Shown here one piece after another: positions 32,707 to 39,147 of a stretch of DNA of 39,147 bases (position 1 is its first letter; every line of letters begins with the position of its first letter). Under the pieces are notes generated by a model. It was not told the origin of the DNA, made no database searches, and was given only the letters and a program-made list of their open reading frames with translations. The position numbers and the translations under genes are program-made. This DNA is from Martelella mediterranea (GTDB lineage Bacteria > Pseudomonadota > Alphaproteobacteria > Rhizobiales > Rhizobiaceae). The stretch is taken from NCBI RefSeq assembly GCF_004342225.1, contig NZ_SMAR01000035.1, forward strand, positions 1-39,147, in the 5' to 3' direction.

Positions 32707-34098
32707 ATGACGAGCCACACTGTCGGGACCGACCGACCGCAACGCAATATGTCTGGCGAAAACTGCTACGATGTCACGCAATATCCCGGCGGCAACGCCT
32801 ACGAGGATATCGGGGCCGTCATCAACGCGATCATCGCCGACATCAAGCGCCGGCAAAGCGCTGTCGACAGCAATGGCGGCGGAAAGCCCGGAGCCGTGAT
32901 CTATATTCCCCCGGGCGACTATCACCTCGTCACACAGGTCGTCATCGATGTGAGCTTCCTGAAGATCGTCGGTTCGGGACACGGCTTCACATCCTCGAGC
33001 ATCCGGTTCAACACGCCCGCCGACGAACTGGCAAACTGGCATGAAGTCTGGCCGGGCGGCAGCCGTGTGATCGTCGATCTGCCTGAAGGCTCCGCCGCGA
33101 GGGGAGCAGAAGGCGCTGCTTTCCTGATCGGCCGCAGCGGCAATCCGCGCATAAGCTCGGTGGAGTTTGCCGACTTCTGCATCGACGGCCTGCACTTCGT
33201 CGACGACGGTCGGGGCGACGCCGAAAACACCTACAAAAACCGCAAGACGGGGATCCACGTCGCCAGCGCCAACGACTCGTTCCGGATAACCGGCATGGGC
33301 CTCATTTATCTGGAGCACGGTCTCGTCATTCACGATGCGGACGCACTCGCCCTCGACAACAATTTCATCGCGGAATGCGGCAATTGCATCGAACTCAGGG
33401 GCATGGGACAGGCCTCGCGGATCGCGAACAATTTCGTCGGCGCGGGGTATGATGGGCATTCCATCTATGCCGAAAACTATGGCGGCATACTGGTTTCGTC
33501 CAACAATGTGTTCCCCCGCGGCGCGAGCAGCGTCTATTTCTCAGGCGTGGTTCGCTCGTCCATTACCGGCAACAGGTTTCATTCCTTTTATCCCGGAATG
33601 CTGGTTCTCGCCGACAATTGCTGCGAGAATCTGGTTGCCTCGAACCATTTCCTACGTGATCGCGAACCCTGGACGCCGATGCAGAAATACGACAACGGCC
33701 TCGACGATCTCCACGGGTTGCTGCGCATCGAAGGCAGCAACAACTCGCTCGTCGCAAACCACATTTCGGAAACGATCGACAGCCATTACGTCAATCCGCC
33801 CGGGGCCAAGCCGGTGATCATCCATGTGGTTTCAGGCAGCGGAAACTATATCGCCAACAACCATATCGTCGCGACGACGGAAACAGCCGCCGAGGATGAC
33901 GCGCCGAACAGCGCCTGCTTCTCGACACAGGTCGGCGCATTGCTTTCGACCTCCAATCTGGCGGAGCTTGCCGTCACAACGGTGCTGATCCGGAAAGAGG
34001 CGGTACGCAACACCGTCCTCGATTGCGGCAATGACGATCAGGTGGTGCTGGACAGGAAAGAGAATGCATTCCGGGCCACGCCCAAATTCGGAGAATAG
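32707..34098 (+). CDS. GH91 parallel beta-helix enzyme: difructose-anhydride hydrolase or inulin fructotransferase
   Basis: The 463-residue protein matches inulin fructotransferases (EC 4.2.2.17/18) and difructose anhydride III hydrolase. Family blocks are GAVIYIPPGDYHLVTQVVID, HEVWPGGSR, VEFADFCIDG, ASANDSFRITGMGLIYLEHG, FIAECGNCIEL and SITGNRFHSFYPGM; NNF/NNH turns mark the right-handed beta-helix. Asp212 and Glu223, 11 residues apart, correspond to the catalytic Asp/Glu pair reported for the family. I start at ATG 32707 (GGAG 7 bases upstream). There is no signal peptide, whereas fructotransferases that attack inulin are secreted. An intracellular role, opening imported DFA III to inulobiose, is therefore favoured. 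It is monocistronic, with its own promoter carrying module A operators. Confidence 0.9.
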   Translation: MTSHTVGTDRPQRNMSGENCYDVTQYPGGNAYEDIGAVINAIIADIKRRQSAVDSNGGGKPGAVIYIPPGDYHLVTQVVIDVSFLKIVGSGHGFTSSSIRFNTPADELANWHEVWPGGSRVIVDLPEGSAARGAEGAAFLIGRSGNPRISSVEFADFCIDGLHFVDDGRGDAENTYKNRKTGIHVASANDSFRITGMGLIYLEHGLVIHDADALALDNNFIAECGNCIELRGMGQASRIANNFVGAGYDGHSIYAENYGGILVSSNNVFPRGASSVYFSGVVRSSITGNRFHSFYPGMLVLADNCCENLVASNHFLRDREPWTPMQKYDNGLDDLHGLLRIEGSNNSLVANHISETIDSHYVNPPGAKPVIIHVVSGSGNYIANNHIVATTETAAEDDAPNSACFSTQVGALLSTSNLAELAVTTVLIRKEAVRNTVLDCGNDDQVVLDRKENAFRATPKFGE

Positions 34099-34191
34099 AA
34101 CAGGCATCACGTCACGAAAGTCACCCCTCTGATTACGAAACGTGCATCTGTTCGGGTCGCGACTCCCGTAACGCCAGAAGGACGGGGTTTC

Positions 34192-35412
34192 CTATCCGGC
34201 GACCAGCACGGCGTTGAGATCGACGAGATAACGGTCGGAAAGCGGCAGGCTGGCGGCGCCGAGCGAACGGCCGTTCGGCCCGATCGTGCCCTCGGCAATT
34301 TCGGGTTTCTCGATGCCGGGGGCGTCGGTCCGCTCGAGGATCGCTGCCGTTCTCGCGACGATTTCAGCCCGGACATTGTCCGGTAGCCAGCCATCGATCA
34401 GCACGGTCCCGACATCGACGACGCAGCAGGAGGCGATAATGGCAACGGCCAGGCTTCTGCAGGTCTCGTCCAGCCAGGGCTCCAGCAGGCTGTCTTCGAC
34501 CAGCCAGTCATCCGGCGGCCCCCAAAGGCATTCACTGGATTGTCCGGCCAAGTTCATCGCTCGCTCCAGCAGGCAGAGAGAAGCCGTGTCCGCCAATTGA
34601 CAATATGAGCCATCCGCCTGCGCAATCGGCAGGGAACCGAGGGCTGCCGCATTGCCGGAGCGGCCGGTGTATAGCCGGTTGTCGAGCACAAGGCCGCCGC
34701 CGATGAAATAGCCGATAAAGAAATGCAGGAAATCCGGCGGGCGTTCTCCCTTGCCGAAGGCGAGTTCGGCGCCACAGGCGGCTGAAGCGTCATTTTGCAG
34801 ATAGACCGGCAGCCCGATACTGGCCTCCAGTTCAGCGCGAATGTCGCGGGTGCGCCACGCATCCATCTGTCCGGTCGCAACGCCCGCAATGCGGGCCCAG
34901 TCCCAGATGCGGAAGGGTATGGCGATGCCCATACCGGCCAGTCGCTCCTGCGGAACGGCGGTCCGCATCCGGGCAACCGCGGGCAGGACAAATGCCATCA
35001 TCTCGTCGAGACGCGGATAGTCGTAGACGAGATGGGCGCTGTCCAGAACCTCGCCGATAAAATTGAGAAGAACGATATCGGCCGAGCGGCGACCGATCTT
35101 GAGGCCGAAGAAGAAGGCACCATCGGGAGCCAGCCCCATCGGAACGGAGGGTTGTCCGATGCGGCCGCGCACCGGCTCGCCGCGTTTCAGAAGGCCTTCC
35201 TGCTCCAGGGAGCGCACGATCACCGCGCTTGTCTGGATCGAAAGGCCGGTCCTGCGCGCGATCTCTGCCTTGGCCAGCGGCCCGTTGCGGCGGATCGTGG
35301 ACAGCACCAGCCGCTCATTATGGGCGCGCACACCCGATTGATTGGAGCCTCTTGATGTCGTGAGATCTTTATGTCCCTGACCGTCTCCGGAAAAATGCGT
35401 TGTCACGTTCAA
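34192..35412 (-). CDS. frcR: ROK-family transcriptional repressor, FrcR-like
   Basis: The 406-residue protein has an N-terminal winged HTH (LSTIRRNGPLAKAEIARRTG, then LSIQTSAVIVRSLEQEGLL) and a ROK sugar-sensing domain (GIAIPFRIWDW, QNDASAACGAELAFG, FFIGYFIGGGLVLD). The usual ROK zinc-site CxCGxxGC cluster is not evident. It is divergent from frcBCA, as in the Sinorhizobium meliloti frc locus, so it should repress that operon in the absence of fructose. The start is TTG 35412 or GTG 35406: a GAGGAGG site (35417-35423) lies 4 bases before the TTG and 10 before the GTG. Confidence 0.85.
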   Translation of the reverse strand: MNVTTHFSGDGQGHKDLTTSRGSNQSGVRAHNERLVLSTIRRNGPLAKAEIARRTGLSIQTSAVIVRSLEQEGLLKRGEPVRGRIGQPSVPMGLAPDGAFFFGLKIGRRSADIVLLNFIGEVLDSAHLVYDYPRLDEMMAFVLPAVARMRTAVPQERLAGMGIAIPFRIWDWARIAGVATGQMDAWRTRDIRAELEASIGLPVYLQNDASAACGAELAFGKGERPPDFLHFFIGYFIGGGLVLDNRLYTGRSGNAAALGSLPIAQADGSYCQLADTASLCLLERAMNLAGQSSECLWGPPDDWLVEDSLLEPWLDETCRSLAVAIIASCCVVDVGTVLIDGWLPDNVRAEIVARTAAILERTDAPGIEKPEIAEGTIGPNGRSLGAASLPLSDRYLVDLNAVLVAG

Positions 35413-35469
35413 GCTACCTCCTCAGGTCTAGGTGGAGCATAATCCCTCGATTGTAAATTGGCCATAATA

Positions 35470-35499
35470 AATAAATCGGAGTGATTTATTATCTTGACA
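35470..35499 (+). promoter_or_regulatory. frc promoter region with inverted repeat
   Basis: AATAAATC (35470-35477) and GATTTATT (35483-35490) form an 8-base inverted repeat with a 5-base centre, directly followed by a -35-like TTGACA (35494-35499). ROK repressors such as Mlc and NagC bind AT-rich inverted repeats, so this is the best candidate FrcR operator. No good -10 box stands at normal spacing (TATGGT is 23 bases away), so the promoter itself is uncertain. Confidence 0.5.
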
Positions 35500-35593
35500 A
35501 ACCGCATCCCGATCGTGCTTCCTATGGTCATCGCGGCGATTGCCGCACTTGCGCGGGCTTGGGAGGCCTGCCGGTTAAAGGAGGAGAGATTTC

Positions 35594-36628
35594 ATGCCAT
35601 TCAACACACAGAGTGCTAAGGCCCTTTATTGCGCGACGGCGCTGGGCATCGCGGTTCTGGCCGGAAACGCGCAGGCAGCCGACACCTCGGCCTGCCTGAT
35701 CACCAAGACGGATACCAATCCCTTCTTCGTCAAGATGAAGGAGGGCGCTGTCGCCAAGGCCAAGGAACTCGGCATCGAGCTGAAGACCTTTGCGGGCAAG
35801 ATCGACGGCGATCACGAAACCCAGGTTCAGGCTGTCGAAACCTGCATTGCCGATGGCGCCAAGGGTATCCTGATCACGCCCTCCGACAGTTCGGCGATCG
35901 TTCCCGTCGTCGAGCAGGCCCGCAATGCCGGCATCCTCGTCATCGCGCTCGATACCTCGCTGGAACCGATCGACGCAGCCGACGCGACCTTCGCCACCGA
36001 CAACTTCAAGGCCGGTGAACTGATTGGGGCCTGGGCTGCCGCAAGGCTTGGTGACGAGGCTGCAAACGCCCGGATCGCCATGCTCGATCTCGGCGTCAGC
36101 CAGCCCTCCGTCGATGTCATGCGCGACCAGGGCTTCCTGCAAGGTTTCGGCATCGATCTGGGCGATCCGGGCCGCTGGGGAGACGAGACCGATCCGCGCA
36201 TCGTCGGCAACGATGTCACGGCGGGCAATGAAGAGGGCGGACAGCGGGCCATGGAAAACCTGCTCGCCAAGGATCCGATGATCAACGTTGTCTACACGAT
36301 CAATGAACCGGCTGCCGCCGGCGCCTATCAGGCGCTGAAATCCATCGGGCGTGAGAACGACGTCATGATCGTCTCTGTCGATGGCGGCTGCCCGGGCGTC
36401 CAGAATGTTGCCGATGGCGTTATCGGCGCCACGTCTCAGCAATATCCGCTGCTGATGGCTTCGAAAGGCATTGAGGCAATCGCTGCGTTCGCTGCCGACG
36501 GAACTAAGCCGATGCTGACCGAGGGCAAGAACTTCTATGATACCGGCGTCACCCTGGTGACCGATCATCCGGTTGACGGCGTAGAGTCGATCTCCGCCGA
36601 AGAGGGCATGAAGCTCTGCTGGGGCTGA
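35594..36628 (+). CDS. frcB: Fructose-binding periplasmic protein FrcB
   Basis: The 344-residue protein belongs to the ribose-binding-type (peripla_BP_4) family of CUT2 importers. It has a signal peptide ([20 protein letters not shown] then VLAGNAQA, cut before [12 protein letters not shown]). Blocks such as [59 protein letters not shown] and [20 protein letters not shown] match rhizobial FrcB, the fructose/mannose/ribose binding protein. AAAGGAGGAGA precedes the ATG. It is the first gene of the frcBCA operon and is followed by a terminator-like hairpin that would keep its mRNA in excess. Confidence 0.92.
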   Translation: MPFNTQSAKALYCATALGIAVLAGNAQAADTSACLITKTDTNPFFVKMKEGAVAKAKELGIELKTFAGKIDGDHETQVQAVETCIADGAKGILITPSDSSAIVPVVEQARNAGILVIALDTSLEPIDAADATFATDNFKAGELIGAWAAARLGDEAANARIAMLDLGVSQPSVDVMRDQGFLQGFGIDLGDPGRWGDETDPRIVGNDVTAGNEEGGQRAMENLLAKDPMINVVYTINEPAAAGAYQALKSIGRENDVMIVSVDGGCPGVQNVADGVIGATSQQYPLLMASKGIEAIAAFAADGTKPMLTEGKNFYDTGVTLVTDHPVDGVESISAEEGMKLCWG

Positions 36629-36650
36629 TCCCGGCTTCCCTCATCTGTTT

Positions 36651-36682
36651 GGAGGGGGCCGTAAACCGGCCTCCCCTTTTTT
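36651..36682 (+). terminator. Attenuator-like hairpin between frcB and frcC
   Basis: GGCCG (36657-36661) pairs with CGGCC (36667-36671), extended by G-C and G-U pairs from GGAGGG on the left and TCCCCT on the right, then TTTTTT (36677-36682). This is an intrinsic-terminator layout inside an operon. Partial read-through would give more binding protein than permease. Confidence 0.65.
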
Positions 36683-36748
36683 CGACAGCCAGGCAGACGG
36701 GCCGGAGCGTCCGGTTCGCGTGCCTGGAAACATTCGGGAGTGAGAAAC

Positions 36749-37822
36749 ATGCAGGAACCGACGGCACGGCGGGATGACTATGAATCCGCTCTGGCGCAAA
36801 GTCCCGCGAACGTAGCTGAATTCGAGCAGGAGCCAGTGTGGCTGATCGACAGGCTCCAGCATGCCCTGCACAAGACACCGGCGCTGGTGCCGCTGATCGT
36901 GCTCTTGCTGTCGATCGCGGTCTTCGGCGCATTGCTGGGCTCGAAATTCTTCTCGCCTTTCGCACTGACGCTGATCCTGCAGCAGGTTCAGATCATTGGC
37001 ATTGTCGCGGCGGCGCAAAGTCTCGTCATTCTGACGGCGGGCATCGATCTCTCGGTCGGCGCGATCATGGTCCTGAGTTCCGTCATCATGGGACAGTTCA
37101 CATTTCGCTACGGCCTTCCGCCCTCCGTATCCATCGTCTGCGGGCTCGCCTGCGGCGCTGCGGTCGGGTTCATCAACGGCTTTCTGGTTGCCCGTATCAA
37201 GCTGCCACCCTTCATCGTCACGCTCGGCATGTGGCAGATCGCGTTGGCGACCAACTTTCTCTATTCGGCCAACGAGACGATCCGCGCCCAGGACATCGAG
37301 GCTAGGGCGCCGCTGCTACAATTCTTCGGCAACAAGATTTCGCTGGGCGGGGCGGTCTTCACCTATGGTGTGATCTTCATGATCGTGCTGGTGGTGGTAC
37401 TTGCCTATGCCCTGCGCCAGACGGCCTGGGGCCGCCATGTCTATGCCGTCGGCGACGATCCCGAAGCCGCGGAACTTGCCGGCGTCAATGTCAGACGCAC
37501 GCTGATTTCCGTCTATGTCCTCTCCGGCCTGATCTGCGCCTTTGCGGGCTGGGCCCTGATCGGGCGGATCGGCTCGGTCTCGCCGACCTCGGGACAGCTG
37601 AGCAACATCGAATCCATCACCGCCGTGGTGATCGGCGGCATTTCACTCTTTGGCGGGCGCGGCTCGGTGCTCGGCACGCTGTTCGGCGCCCTGATCGTCG
37701 GCGTCTTCACGCTGGGGCTCAGGCTCATGGGCGCGGATGCCCAATGGACCTATCTCCTGATCGGCCTGCTGATCATCGCCGCCGTGGCTCTCGACCAATG
37801 GATCAGAAAGGTATCAATATGA
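36749..37822 (+). CDS. frcC: Fructose ABC permease FrcC
   Basis: The 357-residue CUT2 permease (RbsC type) has a ~45-residue cytoplasmic N-terminus and about ten membrane helices. The block ILTAGIDLSVGAIMVLSSVI (near residue 95) and GYG-type conserved segments such as GDDPEAAELAGVNVRRTLIS and GGISLFGGRGSVLGTLFGAL are visible. The ATG at 36749 has CGGGAG eight bases upstream. The stop overlaps the frcA start (ATGA). It acts with FrcB and FrcA to import fructose. Confidence 0.92.
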   Translation: MQEPTARRDDYESALAQSPANVAEFEQEPVWLIDRLQHALHKTPALVPLIVLLLSIAVFGALLGSKFFSPFALTLILQQVQIIGIVAAAQSLVILTAGIDLSVGAIMVLSSVIMGQFTFRYGLPPSVSIVCGLACGAAVGFINGFLVARIKLPPFIVTLGMWQIALATNFLYSANETIRAQDIEARAPLLQFFGNKISLGGAVFTYGVIFMIVLVVVLAYALRQTAWGRHVYAVGDDPEAAELAGVNVRRTLISVYVLSGLICAFAGWALIGRIGSVSPTSGQLSNIESITAVVIGGISLFGGRGSVLGTLFGALIVGVFTLGLRLMGADAQWTYLLIGLLIIAAVALDQWIRKVSI

Positions 37823-38598
37823 CCGGACCGCTTCTGAAGGCACGCAACCTCGTCAAACGCTACGGCAAGGTGACGGCGCTCGATCACTGCGATTTCGATC
37901 TCATGCCGGGGGAAATCCTGGCGGTGATCGGCGACAATGGCGCAGGCAAGTCGACGCTGATCAAGGCGATTTCCGGCGCCGTGCTGCCGGATTCCGGCGA
38001 GATCCACATGGACGGACGGCGTCTGCATTTCGCCTCGCCCAACGATGCCCGCGAAGCCGGTATCGAGACGGTCTACCAGACACTTGCCATGTCGCCGGCG
38101 CTGTCGATCGCCGACAATATGTTCATGGGTCGCGAATTGCGCAAATCCGGCATCATGGGCAAGGTCTTCCGTCAGCTCGACCGACCGGAAATGGAGCGGA
38201 TCGCCCGCGAAAAGCTGAACGATCTCGGCCTGATGACCATTCAGAACATCAACCAGGCGGTGGAAACCCTTTCGGGTGGGCAGCGGCAGGGCGTGGCAGT
38301 GGCGCGGGCTGCGGCCTTCGGCTCCAAGGTCATCATCCTTGATGAACCGACGGCTGCACTCGGCGTCAAGGAATCGCGCCGGGTGCTGGAGCTCATCCTC
38401 GACGTCAGATCGCGCGGCATTCCGATCATTCTGATCTCGCACAATATGCCGCATGTCTTCGAGGTGGCCGACCGCATCCATGTCCATCGCCTCGGCCGGC
38501 GGCTCTGCGTCATCGATCCGAAGGACCACACGATGTCCGATGCCGTCGCCTTCATGACCGGCGCCAAGGAGCCGCCGGAAGTAGCGATGACCGCCTGA
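37819..38598 (+). CDS. frcA: Fructose ABC ATPase FrcA
   Basis: This 259-residue single-domain ATPase has Walker A GDNGAGKST (38-46), signature LSGGQRQGV (151-159), Walker B VIILDEPTAALG (Glu176) and the H-loop LISHNMPHV. Most ribose-type importers have a fused double ATPase; a single-domain FrcA is characteristic of the rhizobial fructose system. It starts at ATG 37819, overlapping the frcC stop. The frcK kinase gene that follows frcA in S. meliloti is absent; an aroQ remnant follows on the opposite strand. Confidence 0.92.
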   Translation: MTGPLLKARNLVKRYGKVTALDHCDFDLMPGEILAVIGDNGAGKSTLIKAISGAVLPDSGEIHMDGRRLHFASPNDAREAGIETVYQTLAMSPALSIADNMFMGRELRKSGIMGKVFRQLDRPEMERIAREKLNDLGLMTIQNINQAVETLSGGQRQGVAVARAAAFGSKVIILDEPTAALGVKESRRVLELILDVRSRGIPIILISHNMPHVFEVADRIHVHRLGRRLCVIDPKDHTMSDAVAFMTGAKEPPEVAMTA

Positions 38599-39035
38599 GC
38601 CGACAGATTTTGGCCGACACCTTCCGATTAATCATGACAAAAGAGGGACAGCATTTCCGGTGATCCGGTTTCAGGCCGGAAATGCTGCCCCTAAAGACTT
38701 GTCCGCCGGCTGTAATATCCGGCCCCTCAATATCCTTCCGCCACCATTTCGCGCAGCAGCCGGCCATCACCGCCGTTGCCACGGGCGAGACCAGCGAGTT
38801 GTGGTACATCGGCTCGCGCTTGTGGACGTTGGAAATGTGGAACTCGATCATCGGGCAGGGATACATCTTCAACGCATCCATCATCGCCATCGAATAGAAG
38901 GTGAAGGCGGCGGGGTTGATCAAAAGGGCGCTCGAGCCGTCAATCGCCTCGTGGATCCATTCGATCATCTCCTGCTCGGAATTGGTCTGGCGAAACACCA
39001 GCCCCTCCTCGCCCGCCGCCTGCCTGCACATGGCT
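38552..39035 (-). pseudogene. aroQ: Type II 3-dehydroquinate dehydratase remnant
   Basis: The minus-strand frame encodes the C-terminal two thirds of AroQ: LVFRQTNSEQEMIEWIHEA, LLINPAAFTFYSMAMMDAL and IEFHISNVHKREPMYHNSLV, with the catalytic His in EFH and the substrate-binding NVHKREP block. The N-terminal third, with the GPNLNLLG start and catalytic Tyr, is missing. The frame instead runs into an IS3-family element at about 39035. At the other end it runs on through the 38649-38687 stem-loop and 47 bases into frcA without a normal AroQ terminus. Disrupted at one and probably both ends, it should be inactive. Confidence 0.8.
38649..38687. terminator. Stem-loop after frcA
   Basis: CAGCATTTCCGG (38649-38660) and CCGGAAATGCTG (38676-38687) form a perfect 12-pair stem with a 15-base loop, 50 bases after the frcA stop. 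There is no long T-run. It lies within the open frame of the aroQ remnant, which suggests that the coding part of aroQ has ended by here. It may terminate frcBCA. Confidence 0.55.
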
Positions 39036-39147
39036 TGGACTTGCCCTTATTTAGTGGAGAGGTTCTGTCTCAAAATTCCGGTTTATTACCTCGAACTGGA
39101 TCGGTGATTTATATCCGAGAGCAGAATGTCTGCGCACAGGATTATAG
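39036..39147 (-). mobile_element. IS3-family element, 3' end, continues beyond the window
   Basis: The sequence from about 39036 (TGGACTTGCCC, probable terminal repeat) to the window edge contains the end of an IS3-family orfB on the minus strand. It interrupts aroQ. It is a different subgroup from the IS3 remnant at 5623, judging by the terminal bases. Confidence 0.75.
39051..39147 (-). CDS. IS3-family transposase OrfB, C-terminal part (partial)
   Basis: The last 31 residues read YNPVRRHSALGYKSPIQFEV then INRNFETEPLH and a TAA at 39053-39051. The YNxxRRHSALGYxSPxxFE block is the standard C-terminus of IS3-family integrases, just after the catalytic Glu. The rest lies beyond the window. Confidence 0.85.
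   Translation of the reverse strand, partial: YNPVRRHSALGYKSPIQFEVINRNFETEPLH

Noticed and set aside
32707-34098. Pectate lyase or generic right-handed beta-helix protein as identity for the GH91 gene
   Set aside because: The blocks HEVWPGGSR, SANDSFRITGMGLIYLEHG and FIAECGNCIEL are specific to the inulin fructotransferase family, not to pectate lyases.
1-39147. CRISPR array, tRNA or rRNA genes
   Set aside because: No regularly spaced repeats of CRISPR size and no recognisable tRNA or rRNA sequence were seen on reading through both strands.

Overview
The window looks like an accessory replicon or genomic island of a Rhizobiales alphaproteobacterium (Rhizobium/Agrobacterium/Sinorhizobium-like). 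The reasons are the GC-rich coding style, a DUF736 gene, a VbhA-type antitoxin with a Fic toxin, a HigBA-like toxin-antitoxin pair, IS3 and IS110 remnants, and a fructose ABC system with the rhizobial frcR/frcB-C-A arrangement. No rRNA, tRNA, CRISPR array or replication origin was found.

Positions 1-5600 carry mobile-replicon genes: a toxin-antitoxin pair with a visible double operator, a 57-residue protein, a strongly folded intergenic element, the Fic/VbhA-type pair, a possible winged-helix protein, DUF736 and an MFS exporter. Positions 5620-7000 are a scar of two nested insertion sequences: an IS3 element cut inside orfB by a decayed IS110-family element.

Positions 7127-38598 form one large carbohydrate locus built from four importer modules. 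Module A (+): LacI repressor 1 (divergent), binding protein, two permeases, ATPase, GH32, PfkB kinase. Module B (+): LacI repressor 2 (divergent), a GH32-type enzyme, binding protein, two permeases, GH172 (DUF2961), ATPase. Module C (-): ATPase, second GH172, binding protein, two permeases, GH116, LacI repressor 3. Between C and D, on +, is a GH91 gene (inulin fructotransferase / difructose-anhydride hydrolase family). Module D: ROK repressor (divergent) and frcB, frcC, frcA for fructose.

None of the six glycosidases or the GH91 protein has a visible signal peptide. The simplest model is therefore import of small fructose-containing saccharides followed by cytoplasmic breakdown. GH91 and GH172 are the two families known to open difructose dianhydrides (DFAs, cyclic fructose disaccharides). 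GH32 enzymes would split the resulting inulobiose-like disaccharides, and the PfkB kinase would phosphorylate fructose. I therefore read the locus as a candidate DFA/fructan utilisation system. A shared pair of TGACAACGTCG-type operators ties the GH91 promoter to module A's promoter. Substrate assignment is inference from family membership and context.

The right edge (38552-39147) has an aroQ remnant disrupted by another IS3-family element that runs off the window.
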